Shown: positions 34,328 to 43,322 of the stretch, in pieces
Position numbering within the stretch: position 1 is the stretch's first letter
How the letters are laid out: every line of letters begins with the position of its first letter
Assembly: GCF_007827275.1 (NCBI RefSeq)
Contig: NZ_VISE01000001.1
Coordinates: 4,092,001-4,156,000 of the forward strand
DNA from: Gillisia sp. Hel_I_86
GTDB taxonomy: Bacteria; Bacteroidota; Bacteroidia; Flavobacteriales; Flavobacteriaceae
Direction of reading: 5' to 3'
DNA length: 64,000 bases
Notes under the pieces: generated by a model
Database searches by the model: none
What the model was told of the DNA's origin: nothing
What the model saw: only the letters and a program-made list of their open reading frames with translations
Position numbers and translations under genes: made by a program

Positions 34328-35394
34328 GGTTTCATTGTCTTTTTGATTTCATCCAATAATTGTTTGAGGCTTACCTTGGCCACAGAAATATATTTATCTG
34401 CCGCCCCGTAATAGATATGGAGGTCATCGCCAAACAAAGCGTTTCCCGTTGGAAATACCACGTGGTTCACCACTCCTTTTAGTTCCCATTCTTTTGAAGG
34501 GGAGAATAAGGGATAGGGCAAACGCCCAATTACTTTTCTAGGGTCGTTGATATCCAGGAGCGCAGCGGCCGCATGATATGTTTTTCCGATGTTGGTTTCA
34601 CAAACGCCGTGGTAGATCACCAGCCAGCCATCTTCTGTTTCCATGGGTGGGCATCCCGCTCCCAGATAATTTACTTCAAAATCGTAGAGCGGATCCATAA
34701 GGATATGATCGGTAAGGTTCTTTATATGATCTTCCCAGAATTCCTTGGTAAGGTCTTCCCACTTTTCAAATTGTGCTATTTGTATTCCCGGCCATATACG
34801 GTGGAGCATGACAAATTTCCCGTTGATTTTTTTGGGGAAGAGTACAATATCCTTGTCCCGCAACAACCTATGTTTTTCCTCTACAAGTCCTATGCTCGCA
34901 AAAAGGTTATAATAGTGATAATATTTTGGATTGAGCTTACCCTGATTGCAATGCTCTAAATGAAATTTATATTCCTTGTAATTTAAAGGTGGGGTAATGA
35001 TCCCTTTTTTCTCGAAATGTTTCATGTCTTTGGAAGTCGCCAAAGCCCCCATGGCATTAATGCCATCGTATGCTGTATATGTTAAATAAAAGGTGTCTTC
35101 AATTTTAACGATACGCGCATCTTCCACGCCGTGCTTTTCATAGTCGAAATCCCGTGCTATGAATGGGCTCGTTTTCCTTTCTATAAGATCTAAATGCTCA
35201 TTGGTTTTGGCATATCCAATGGTGGAATAGTTGCCATCTTCCACCGCACGGTAAAAGATATGCACCTCTTCCCCCTCCTGAAATATTCCCGGGTTGAGCA
35301 CGCCGTTGTTTTCAAATTTCAATTTAGTGGGACTAAGTATGATCCCTAGTTTTTCTATTGATATTCTGGTATTAATCTGATGTATATGTTCCAT
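34324..35394 (-). CDS. GH130 beta-1,2- or beta-1,4-mannoside phosphorylase/hydrolase family
   Basis: This protein has 356 residues and a five-bladed propeller pattern. NPGIFQEGEEVHIFYRAVEDGNY (in two pieces from residue 34), HGVEDARIVKIEDTFYLTYT (about 88-107, containing the conserved Asp), WLVIYHGV and YYGAADKYISVAKV are GH130 landmarks. The family phosphorolyses or hydrolyses beta-mannosides, and whether this one is a phosphorylase depends on phosphate-binding residues that I cannot confirm. There is no signal peptide, so it is cytoplasmic. ATGA overlap with the glycosyltransferase gene and the cupin gene 9 bases upstream define a three-gene cassette. Confidence 0.87.
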   Translation of the reverse strand: MEHIHQINTRISIEKLGIILSPTKLKFENNGVLNPGIFQEGEEVHIFYRAVEDGNYSTIGYAKTNEHLDLIERKTSPFIARDFDYEKHGVEDARIVKIEDTFYLTYTAYDGINAMGALATSKDMKHFEKKGIITPPLNYKEYKFHLEHCNQGKLNPKYYHYYNLFASIGLVEEKHRLLRDKDIVLFPKKINGKFVMLHRIWPGIQIAQFEKWEDLTKEFWEDHIKNLTDHILMDPLYDFEVNYLGAGCPPMETEDGWLVIYHGVCETNIGKTYHAAAALLDINDPRKVIGRLPYPLFSPSKEWELKGVVNHVVFPTGNALFGDDLHIYYGAADKYISVAKVSLKQLLDEIKKTMKP

Positions 35395-35403
35395 ATTACT
35401 ACA

Positions 35404-35754
35404 TTATTTTGGGTCTTTCCTCTTGTATTTGTCCTTTAGCCTAACAATATCGTTTTCATCAAAATTGCCAAAGGCTATTTCAAGGATGCTTACCGAAGAA
35501 TCGGCTGTTTTTATTTGATGTACGGTTTCCTTTGGGATAAAAAACTCGTCCCCTTGCCGGCCAATTGTTGTTTTGTCGCCAATTACGAAACTTCCCCTTC
35601 CGTCCAGTACCCTCCAGAATTCTTCCCTGTTATGGTGAAACTGGAGGCTTAGCTCTTCGTTTGGATTGACCGTAAGTATCTTTACGGTGCTTACCTCATT
35701 ATGGGTAAAGCGTTCAAAGTTTCCCCAGGGCCTTTCTTCTTTATATGTTTTCAT
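35404..35754 (-). CDS. cupin of the mannose-6-phosphate isomerase type II family
   Basis: This 116-residue single cupin starts with ERPWGNFERF, as does the PMI half of ManC-type proteins. Metal ligands are in LQFHHNREEFWRVLDG (His, His, Glu, about 38-53) and in ETVHQI (His about 79). It is a stand-alone domain without the guanylyltransferase half. It likely isomerises fructose-6-phosphate and mannose-6-phosphate, feeding or draining the mannoside cassette. Co-transcription with GH130 is very likely. Confidence 0.82.
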   Translation of the reverse strand: MKTYKEERPWGNFERFTHNEVSTVKILTVNPNEELSLQFHHNREEFWRVLDGRGSFVIGDKTTIGRQGDEFFIPKETVHQIKTADSSVSILEIAFGNFDENDIVRLKDKYKRKDPK

Positions 35755-35809
35755 TTTGTTTTAATAATTATAGATGTTTTTTATTAAGATCTTTTTTTAA
35801 GGGATTTGG

Positions 35810-38800
35810 TCATACCACCGGACAAAATTTCTTTGCCCCCCATCCCGACATGTCCTCGTATGTTTTCCAGCGCAAATTTATCAGTTCCTGGGCCACATCC
35901 AGCAGGCGTTCTGCTTCTTCAGGGTTGGTACGTGCCAAAATACGGTAGCGCAATTCATTATAGGCATAGTCCTTTAACTGTATTGTGGGCCTGGGGGAGT
36001 CAAGCACAAACGGGTTTTTACCTGCTTTTCTCAAAGTGGGGTTATAACGGATCAGAGGCCAATGCCCACAATCCACGGCCAGTTTTTGTTGGGTCATCCC
36101 TTTCTGCATATCAATTCCATGGGCTATACATTGGCTGTATGCCAATATAATTGAGGGGCCGGGATAGGCTTCGGCCTCGCGCATGGCGAGCAGGGTTTGT
36201 TGCGGGTTGGCTCCCATGGCCACCTGTGCCACGTAAACATTACCGTAAGAAATTGCCTGAAGGGCAAGGTCTTTTTTGCCCACTTTTTTTCCTCCGGCAG
36301 CAAATTTTGCAGTGGCTGCAGTTGGGGTGGCTTTAGACATCTGTCCGCCCGTATTGGAATATACTTCGGTATCCAATACCAGCACATTTACATTTTTGCC
36401 CGTTGAAAGGACATGATCCAGCCCCCCGGAGCCTATATCGTAGGCCCAACCGTCACCGCCAACCAGCCAAACACTTCGCCTCACCAGGTGGTCTGCCACC
36501 GACAACAGTTTTTCAGCTTCGTCCCGATCCATTTGGGCCAATTTTTTCTTCAGTTCGGCTACCGCTTCCCTTTGCCTGCTTATTTCAGATTCATATAGCT
36601 GATCATTGTCCAGCAGGCTCTCCGTTAGGGATCCGCCTATCTCAGGGCTTAAATGCTGCAATAACCCCCTTGCCATGGCCAGATGGTTATCAGCCGCAAT
36701 CCGCATGCCCAGGCCAAATTCGGCATTGTCCTCAAACAACGAATTCGACCAGGCCGGTCCCCGGCCTTTCTTATTTACCGCCCAGGGCGTTGTGGGCTGG
36801 TTGCCTCCATAAATAGAGGAGCAGCCGGTAGCATTGGCCACAATGAGGTGCTCCCCGAACAACTGGGTAAGCACTTTGATGTAGGGGGTTTCGCCACAGC
36901 CGGCACAGGCCCCCGAAAACTCGAACAAAGGCTCCAGGAATTGCGCGCCCCGTACCGATGAAAAATCCATTTCTGCACGGTCGTTCATAGGAAGGCTTTC
37001 ATAGAAGCGGATGTTTTCCCTTTCCTTTTCCAGTACAGGTACCCTGGGCCTCAGGTTGATCGCTTTGGTGCTTTCATCCTCGGGATCGGTAACAGGGCAA
37101 ACTTCCACACAGAGGTTGCAGCCGGTACAATCTTCCACATATACCTGCAGCGTATAGCGTGTCTCTGGAAATCCGCGGGCATTGATGGGCGCGGACGGGA
37201 ATTCCCCGGGGGCCGGTTCCAGATAGGCCTCATTATAGAATTTGGACCGGATAACGCTATGCGGGCATACAAAACTGCAATTGCCGCATTGAATACATAT
37301 ATCTTTTTCCCATTGGGCTACCATATCAGATAGATTTCGCTTTTCCCAGCGTGTGGTCGCACTCGGGTAGGTGCCATCGGCAGGCAGTTGGCCAACAGTA
37401 AGTTCATCACCGTCGCCACGCATCATCATGGCCGTAACCTGCTGCACAAATTCGGGTGCTTCTGCAGGTACCGTTGGAGGGAGTGGAAGATCGCCCGAAG
37501 CTTTGGCAGGCACCTTTACCTCAAACAAATTTTCCAGGGCCGCATCCACCACACGGAAATTCTGCTCGACGACAGCTTTTCCTTTTTTGGAGTAGGTCTT
37601 TTTTATTGATTCTTTAATCCTGCCTATAGCTTCCTCCTTTGGCAGTACACCCGAAAGCGCAAAAAAGCAAGCCTGCATAACGGTATTTATTTTCTCTCCC
37701 AGCCCGGCAGATTGTGCCACCCCAGACCCATTGATAACATAAAATTTGAGTTCTTTTTCTACGATCTGTTCCTGAACAGGGCGGGGAAGGCGATTCCAAA
37801 CTTCATCAACACTATAGGGGCTGTTCAATAAGAAAGTGGCTCCCTGCCCCGCAAAACGGAGCATTTGCACTTTTTCGATATAGTTGAATTTATGGCAGGC
37901 AATAAAACCGGCCTCCCGAATAAGGTAAGGGGCGTTAACAGGCTCCTTGCCAAAGCGCAGATGGGAAACCGTCTGAGTTCCGGATTTTTTGGAGTCGTAC
38001 ACAAAATAGCCCTGGGCATATAAATCGGTTCCCTCCCCGATGATCTTAATACTGTTTTTATTGGCGCCTACCGTCCCGTCAGACCCCAGCCCAAAGAAGA
38101 GCGCACTTATCGTACCTTTGGGAATAATATCATATTCAGGATCAAAATCAATACTGGTGTGTGAGACATCATCCCTAATGCCTACCGTAAAACTATTTTT
38201 TGGGACAGGCTTTTTAAGTTCCCCGAAAACACCTTTGGCCATAGCCGGGGTAAATTCTTTGGAAGAAAGCCCGTACCGCCCACCTACAATATTGGGGAAA
38301 GTAGTGATCTGCCCCAGGCGGTAAGCCTCTGCCAAAATCGTAACTACATCCTGATAAAGGGGTTCCCCGGCAGCACCAGGTTCCTTTGTCCGGTCCAGTA
38401 CTGCTATTTTTTTTACTGAAGCTGGGAGGACCTCCAGAAAATGTTTTAGGGATAAAGGATGGTAAAGCCGTACTTGCAGCACTCCCACTTTTTCCCCGGA
38501 CGGGGCTATGGCTTTGACCGTTTCACGTACCACTTCGGCGCCTGAAGCCATGATTACGATCATCCTTTCGGCATCCATATCGCCATAGTATTCATATAGG
38601 TTATAATGCCGGCCGGTAAGTCTGCCAAAATCGCCCATAGCTTTTTGAACGATTCCCGGAATATCCGAATAGTAAGGATTAACGGTTTCCCTCGCCTGAA
38701 AGTACACATCGGGATTTTGGGCGGTCCCCCTTATAAAGGGGTTATCGGGGTTTAAGCTGCGTTTCCGGTGTGCATATATAAGCTTGTCATCGATCATGTC

Positions 38801-39391
38801 CTTTATCTGCCCATCTGTTAAAAGGCTGATCTTGTTCACTTCATGCGAAGTACGGAACCCATCGAAAAAATGCATAAAGGGCACCCTCGATTTCAATGTC
38901 GCCGCCTGGCAGATAAGGGCCATGTCATGGGCTTCCTGCACAGATGCCGAAGCGACCATGGCAAAACCGGTGGTCCTGGCGGCCATCACGTCGCTGTGGT
39001 CGCCAAAAATAGACAATGCCTGTGCAGCAAGCGACCGTGCCGCCACATGGAAGACCGTTGCCGTGAGTTCCCCCGCTATCTTGTACATATTGGGCAACAT
39101 GAGCATCAACCCCTGGGAGGCGGTAAAGGTCGTGGCCAACGCCCCCGTCTGCAATGCCCCGTGAATGGTGCCTGCTGCCCCTCCCTCGCTTTGCATCTCG
39201 ATCACATCGGGTATGTTGCCCCAAATATTCTTGATCCCGGCATTGGACCATTCATCGGCATGCTCGGCCATAGGGGAGGCAGGCGTGATGGGATAGATCC
39301 CACATACTTCATTAACCCGGTAAGCGACATAAGCTACGGCTTCATTGCCGTCAATGGTTACCATTTTTGTTGTTCGATCCTTTATGGTCAT
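35810..39391 (-). CDS. nifJ: pyruvate:ferredoxin (flavodoxin) oxidoreductase
   Basis: This 1193-residue single-chain enzyme converts pyruvate + CoA + oxidised ferredoxin to acetyl-CoA, CO2 and reduced ferredoxin. Domains follow the family order: pyrimidine-binding domain (TIDGNEAVAYVAYRVNEV), the transketolase-C-like and gamma domains, then a two-cluster ferredoxin domain with CIQCGNCSFVCPHS (about residue 700) and CTGCNLCVEVCP (about 755). The TPP-binding domain follows with CAGCGETPY (about 830), GCSSIYGG and GDGWAYDIG. The C-terminal extension ends KFCPVV. Length is the family norm. It overlaps the upstream FAD/Fe-S oxidoreductase gene by four bases. It is oxygen-sensitive in many organisms, which points to low-oxygen growth. 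Confidence 0.95.
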   Translation of the reverse strand: MTIKDRTTKMVTIDGNEAVAYVAYRVNEVCGIYPITPASPMAEHADEWSNAGIKNIWGNIPDVIEMQSEGGAAGTIHGALQTGALATTFTASQGLMLMLPNMYKIAGELTATVFHVAARSLAAQALSIFGDHSDVMAARTTGFAMVASASVQEAHDMALICQAATLKSRVPFMHFFDGFRTSHEVNKISLLTDGQIKDMIDDKLIYAHRKRSLNPDNPFIRGTAQNPDVYFQARETVNPYYSDIPGIVQKAMGDFGRLTGRHYNLYEYYGDMDAERMIVIMASGAEVVRETVKAIAPSGEKVGVLQVRLYHPLSLKHFLEVLPASVKKIAVLDRTKEPGAAGEPLYQDVVTILAEAYRLGQITTFPNIVGGRYGLSSKEFTPAMAKGVFGELKKPVPKNSFTVGIRDDVSHTSIDFDPEYDIIPKGTISALFFGLGSDGTVGANKNSIKIIGEGTDLYAQGYFVYDSKKSGTQTVSHLRFGKEPVNAPYLIREAGFIACHKFNYIEKVQMLRFAGQGATFLLNSPYSVDEVWNRLPRPVQEQIVEKELKFYVINGSGVAQSAGLGEKINTVMQACFFALSGVLPKEEAIGRIKESIKKTYSKKGKAVVEQNFRVVDAALENLFEVKVPAKASGDLPLPPTVPAEAPEFVQQVTAMMMRGDGDELTVGQLPADGTYPSATTRWEKRNLSDMVAQWEKDICIQCGNCSFVCPHSVIRSKFYNEAYLEPAPGEFPSAPINARGFPETRYTLQVYVEDCTGCNLCVEVCPVTDPEDESTKAINLRPRVPVLEKERENIRFYESLPMNDRAEMDFSSVRGAQFLEPLFEFSGACAGCGETPYIKVLTQLFGEHLIVANATGCSSIYGGNQPTTPWAVNKKGRGPAWSNSLFEDNAEFGLGMRIAADNHLAMARGLLQHLSPEIGGSLTESLLDNDQLYESEISRQREAVAELKKKLAQMDRDEAEKLLSVADHLVRRSVWLVGGDGWAYDIGSGGLDHVLSTGKNVNVLVLDTEVYSNTGGQMSKATPTAATAKFAAGGKKVGKKDLALQAISYGNVYVAQVAMGANPQQTLLAMREAEAYPGPSIILAYSQCIAHGIDMQKGMTQQKLAVDCGHWPLIRYNPTLRKAGKNPFVLDSPRPTIQLKDYAYNELRYRILARTNPEEAERLLDVAQELINLRWKTYEDMSGWGAKKFCPVV

Positions 39392-41031
39392 AGTCTTAAG
39401 TTTTTAGGTTCGGGAATCATTTCTATGGCATGGCAGGGGCATTGCTCATAACATATCGCGCAGCCGGTGCACTTATCAAAGTCATACTCATATCTCTTGC
39501 CGGGCCCCAGTTTTATGATGGCGTCTTCAGGACAGGCGGCATAACAACCATCACATTCAAAGCAATTGCCACAGGAGAGGCAGCGTTGTGATTCAAAAAG
39601 CGCTTCTTCTTCGCTTAACCCGGCCTTTATTTCATCAAAGCCTTTCAAACGCTTTTGGGCGGCAAGGGAAGCCTGCTCCTTTTGTGGGGCGCTTGTTTTA
39701 TACCAAAGTTGCAGCCGTTCATGGCCCACGATTGGATGTTTGGGCGGTTTATGGTATGGAGTGGCCCGTAAAAACCCGTCTATATAACGTGCCGCTTTTT
39801 TCCCGTGCCCTATCGCCACCGTTACACTGCGCTGGCTGGGCACCATATCCCCCCCGGCAAAAATGCCTTCATGGCCGGTCATCATATCGGGCCCAACGAT
39901 CACGGTTCCATCCTTATTGAATTCAATCCCGGGGATGTTTTTTAAAAACCCTGTATCGGTATCCTGTCCCACGGCCAATATGAGGGTATCGGCTTCCAGG
40001 GTTTCAAACTGCCCGGTAGGTACGGGCCGTCCTTCTTCCAAGCGCATGACCTCAACGGTGAATGTTTCTTCGTCCATCGCCTTTATAGTGCGAAGCCAGT
40101 TGATCTTTACTCCTTCTTCCAGGGCTTCTTCCGCTTCAAATTCGTGGGCCGCCATATGTCCCCGGTCCCGCCTATAGATAATAATAGCTTCGGTGGCCCC
40201 CATCCGCTTTGCCGTACGGGCGGCATCCATGGCCGTGTTGCCCCCGCCATAAATAGCGACCCTTCGTCCTATTTTTGGTTTTTCACCCTCTTCCACCTGT
40301 TTTAAAAAGGCGATAGCATCCAAAAATTTTCCAGCATCCATGCCAGGGATATCGATTTTTTTTGAAAGATGGGCACCCACAGCGATGAAGACGGCATCAA
40401 AATCACCGGCCTTTTTTTCTTCCAGTACATTTTCAACTTTATGGTTGAGCACAATCTTTAGCCCCATATTCTTGATACGCTCTACTTCATGGTCCAGAAT
40501 ATTTCGCGGAAGCCGGTATGCGGGGATCCCAAAATGCATCATACCGCCCGCCATGGGCCCGGCTTCATGGATTTCAACACTATGCCCCAACCGGGTAAGA
40601 TGGTAGGCCGTAGACAGTCCGCTTGGCCCGGCCCCCACCACCAGCACCCGTTTGCCCCCCGGGTTTTTATCAAATTCAACTTTCCAGTTTTTCCTGATGG
40701 CCTCATCGCCCACAAAACGTTCTATGGCATGGATACTTACCGGACTGTCTATGAAGGTGCGGTTACAGCTATCTTCACACGGGTGGTAACATGCACGCCC
40801 CATTACGGCGGGCATGGGGTTATCTTCCATAATTACCCGCCAGGCTTCTTCAAATTTTTTGTCCTGCGCCAGTGCCAGCCATGACTGTATGTTTTCGCCG
40901 GCAGGGCAGGCATGGTTACATGGTGGGAGCAAATCTACATAAACCGGGCGCTGCTGCCTATCGGGCCCGGTGCCCATTCCATGGTCCTTAAGGTTGGCGG
41001 GCGAGGTTATATCTTTATATTTCCGTTCCAT
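39388..41031 (-). CDS. GltD/NfnB-like FAD-NAD(P) oxidoreductase with C-terminal 2[4Fe-4S] domain
   Basis: This protein has 547 residues. The N-terminal Cys cluster is PPCNHACPAGENIQSWL (about 36-52) and GRACYHPCEDSCNR (about 78-91). FAD is bound at VVGAGPSGLSTAYH (about 131-144) and NAD(P) at AIYGGGNTAMDAART (about 259-273); AGGDMVPSQRSVTVAIGHG closes the FAD site. Two extra clusters follow: CLSCGNCFECDGCYAACP and CTGCAICYEQCPC. No glutamate synthase large subunit is nearby. Its ATGA overlap with pyruvate:ferredoxin oxidoreductase suggests it passes electrons between ferredoxin and NAD(P)H, so the gltD label would mislead. Confidence 0.88.
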   Translation of the reverse strand: MERKYKDITSPANLKDHGMGTGPDRQQRPVYVDLLPPCNHACPAGENIQSWLALAQDKKFEEAWRVIMEDNPMPAVMGRACYHPCEDSCNRTFIDSPVSIHAIERFVGDEAIRKNWKVEFDKNPGGKRVLVVGAGPSGLSTAYHLTRLGHSVEIHEAGPMAGGMMHFGIPAYRLPRNILDHEVERIKNMGLKIVLNHKVENVLEEKKAGDFDAVFIAVGAHLSKKIDIPGMDAGKFLDAIAFLKQVEEGEKPKIGRRVAIYGGGNTAMDAARTAKRMGATEAIIIYRRDRGHMAAHEFEAEEALEEGVKINWLRTIKAMDEETFTVEVMRLEEGRPVPTGQFETLEADTLILAVGQDTDTGFLKNIPGIEFNKDGTVIVGPDMMTGHEGIFAGGDMVPSQRSVTVAIGHGKKAARYIDGFLRATPYHKPPKHPIVGHERLQLWYKTSAPQKEQASLAAQKRLKGFDEIKAGLSEEEALFESQRCLSCGNCFECDGCYAACPEDAIIKLGPGKRYEYDFDKCTGCAICYEQCPCHAIEMIPEPKNLRL

Positions 41032-41081
41032 AATTTTAAGATTATTTTAATTTGCTGAAATTTTTTAATGTTGATTTTGAT

Positions 41082-42176
41082 CTATGAAAACTGTTGCGAT
41101 TTTAATGCTTTTTTTACCGTGATCAGTTCATTGATCCCTTTTATGTCCACAATGCCTATAACCTCCCCGTCCTCCAATACCGGGGCAAGTGAAAAGTTGT
41201 TGGCCAGTAGCTTTTGATATACTTCCTGTAAAGGCATATCGGGAGGAAGTATGATGTAATCTTTTCGCATCACGTTTGATACGGGGGAATACTTTTCATA
41301 TTCGGACAAGCCCTTAATAAGTTCCTTCCGTGTCAGGATACCTTGTGCCTGGTCGTTTTGCATGACCACAAAGCCTTGTTCCAGGGTGTTTTGAAACAGT
41401 TTCATTGCCATTTCCAGGCTTTCCGAGGGCAATAAACGGGTATATTGTTGAATCAAAACATCCCTTGCCGAATACCCAAGGAGTATAGATTTGGTGCTTT
41501 CCTGCATCGCTTCGGCCCCGGCCCCCAGATAGATAAAAAGGCCGATGAAGACCAGCCAGAAGTTGGTAAAGAACCCCAGGAACACAAATACGATCGCCAA
41601 AAACTGACCTATCCCCGCGGCTATCTTGGTAGCCCGTAGCTTGTCCATGTAAAAAGCCAATGATGCACGCAGTACCCTCCCGCCATCCATAGGGAAAGCA
41701 GGAATAAGGTTAAAAGCCGCAAGGATTACATTGGCGGCCATAAGGTTAAACCAAAAATCGCCCCCCTCCATATGGTCTATTTCTGAAATGGGTATGAGCT
41801 TACCGGAAGAAGCCAGAAAAAAGTAAAGGACCCCTGCTATGACCACATTTACCGCCGGGCCTGCCAGGGCCACGGCCAGTTCCTGGGCAGGTTTGTCTGG
41901 CATTTTATCCAGGCTGGCCACGCCCCCAATTGGATAGAGCGTAATATCGCGGGTGGGAATGCCATATTTTTTGGCTGCCAATGCATGGCCGAACTCATGC
42001 AGGACCACGCAGGCAAACAAAGCCAGAATAAAGAGGGCACCTGCCAGCCCTTCTGTCCATCCATGCCCCTTTTGGAAGTGTAACATGAATATCCACCCGA
42101 TGATGATCCAGAAAGTCCAATGGATAAAGACCTTGATATTGTCATAACTTCCCATATATAATGACCATTTTTTCAT
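41082..42176 (-). CDS. site-2 protease family zinc metalloprotease with CBS domain pair
   Basis: This 364-residue protein has about six helices. Zinc site HEFGHALAAKKYG is in helix 2 (about 61-73), and the third ligand region NLIPAFPMDGGRVLRA comes later (about 155-170). The C-terminal 140 residues are two CBS motifs (VMQNDQAQGILTRKELIKG, SLAPVLEDGEVIGIVDIKGI). It cuts membrane proteins within the bilayer, probably gated by an adenylate bound at the CBS pair. The same architecture is common in archaea and in stress loci. It overlaps the small membrane gene upstream by four bases. Confidence 0.9.
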   Translation of the reverse strand: MKKWSLYMGSYDNIKVFIHWTFWIIIGWIFMLHFQKGHGWTEGLAGALFILALFACVVLHEFGHALAAKKYGIPTRDITLYPIGGVASLDKMPDKPAQELAVALAGPAVNVVIAGVLYFFLASSGKLIPISEIDHMEGGDFWFNLMAANVILAAFNLIPAFPMDGGRVLRASLAFYMDKLRATKIAAGIGQFLAIVFVFLGFFTNFWLVFIGLFIYLGAGAEAMQESTKSILLGYSARDVLIQQYTRLLPSESLEMAMKLFQNTLEQGFVVMQNDQAQGILTRKELIKGLSEYEKYSPVSNVMRKDYIILPPDMPLQEVYQKLLANNFSLAPVLEDGEVIGIVDIKGINELITVKKALKSQQFS

Positions 42177-42385
42177 GTCTGTTCAATTTTAAGGGTTTTT
42201 AATATGTATGCCGGCACTGTCACTAAACCGTATCCGAACAAGCCAAGCAGGAAAACAAACCTGTGACCAGGGAGGTACAAGAGCAGTCGGGACAGAATTA
42301 ACCCAAAGGATATGGTCGCTGCCCTAAGCAGGAATATGATTGGTATGTTAGCTATATATCTATTCATTTTTCTGTCGTTTTTCAA
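42173..42385 (-). CDS. small two-helix membrane protein
   Basis: This protein has 70 residues. Two hydrophobic segments lie at about residues 14-34 (IIFLLRAATISFGLILSRL) and 42-62 (VFLLGLFGYGLVTVPAYIL). The family is not recognised. The stop overlaps the start of the site-2 protease by four bases (ATGA), so it is translated with it and could be a partner or regulator. An internal Met at residue 7 is a possible alternative start. Confidence 0.6.
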   Translation of the reverse strand: MKNDRKMNRYIANIPIIFLLRAATISFGLILSRLLLYLPGHRFVFLLGLFGYGLVTVPAYILKTLKIEQT

Positions 42386-42405
42386 TCCTGTTTATCCAAT
42401 CCTGT

Positions 42406-43311
42406 TTATCGCGATCCTTCATCAAAAAAATCCCCTACCGCTTTCCAAACCTCAAACGGTTCTTTTAGAAAGAGCTGGTGGTCGCCATCCTGCACTCGTA
42501 TTAGTTTTGCCCGGGTAAAGGGCCTTGCAAATTTTTCCACGTTTACGAAGGGCGCCACTTTATCGTTTGTACCCTGGATAAAGAGGATTTTTCGGTCGCG
42601 TATGTTCCTGGTAAGGGTATAGAGATCCGATTTCAGAATTACCTCGTCCAACGAATTATAATAGCTCTGCCAGGTATGCTTTCTCGAGTCCCTAAAAACA
42701 TCATTGGTCAAATTTTTAGGCTTGAACCATTGGACAATATATAATGGGTGGAGCATACAGAGCAGTCTTCCATGGGGGCCTACGGCAAACTTCTCAAAAA
42801 AAGGATCGCCGGACATCTGTTCCGAAAATTGGTCCCTGCTTTCAAAAACAGGAAGGCCTATGACAGTAGCCCCGGCAAACCAGTCGGGGTAATTTGCAAA
42901 GAGTGCCAGGGAAATTACGGCGCCCATGGAGTGCCCTGCAATTAAGGTATTTCCATCGTTAAACCCTTCTTTGGCAATAATGGTTTCAAGTGCCTGCAAC
43001 TGGGTTTGTAGCGAATAGTCGCTTTGGGGTTTGGGAGAATCGCCGAAGCCCAATAAATCAACTAACAGAAGCCTGTACTTTCCGGTAACTTGCCCTAAAT
43101 CCTTTTTCCAATAGTTTTTGGTGCCTGCCAAACCATGGATCAGGACTATGTTCCTTTCTCCCGAGCCCACTATTTCATAGTTCAACGGCATGGTTTCCGG
43201 TTCATATTCCGGAGCTAAAGCGACCGTTAGGTATTGATATCCCGCTACCGAGATTAACAATACCAAAACCACCAATACTGCCAAAAAAATCCTTTTTACT
43301 ATTTTCGTCAT
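42406..43311 (-). CDS. membrane-anchored alpha/beta hydrolase, paralogue 1
   Basis: This protein has 301 residues. An N-terminal hydrophobic anchor (about 8-28) places the enzyme at the membrane, probably facing the periplasm. The fold-defining segments are VLIHGLAGTKNYWKKDL (oxyanion), AGHSMGAVISLAL (nucleophile Ser about 128), QGTNDKVAPF (Asp about 249) and DGDHQLFLKEP (His about 279). It is closely similar along its whole length to the protein encoded at 43952-44851, so a duplication is clear. The substrate is unknown. Confidence 0.82.
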   Translation of the reverse strand: MTKIVKRIFLAVLVVLVLLISVAGYQYLTVALAPEYEPETMPLNYEIVGSGERNIVLIHGLAGTKNYWKKDLGQVTGKYRLLLVDLLGFGDSPKPQSDYSLQTQLQALETIIAKEGFNDGNTLIAGHSMGAVISLALFANYPDWFAGATVIGLPVFESRDQFSEQMSGDPFFEKFAVGPHGRLLCMLHPLYIVQWFKPKNLTNDVFRDSRKHTWQSYYNSLDEVILKSDLYTLTRNIRDRKILFIQGTNDKVAPFVNVEKFARPFTRAKLIRVQDGDHQLFLKEPFEVWKAVGDFFDEGSR

Positions 43312-43322
43312 TGCGTACTATA

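Noticed and set aside
36403-36816. Several 60-137 codon frames on the plus strand opposite pyruvate:ferredoxin oxidoreductase
   Set aside because: Shadow frames in a GC-richer gene, rich in Pro/Arg/Ser, with no start context.
39388-41031. Calling the FAD/Fe-S protein glutamate synthase small subunit (gltD)
   Set aside because: There is no large subunit nearby, it has extra C-terminal clusters, and it overlaps pyruvate:ferredoxin oxidoreductase.
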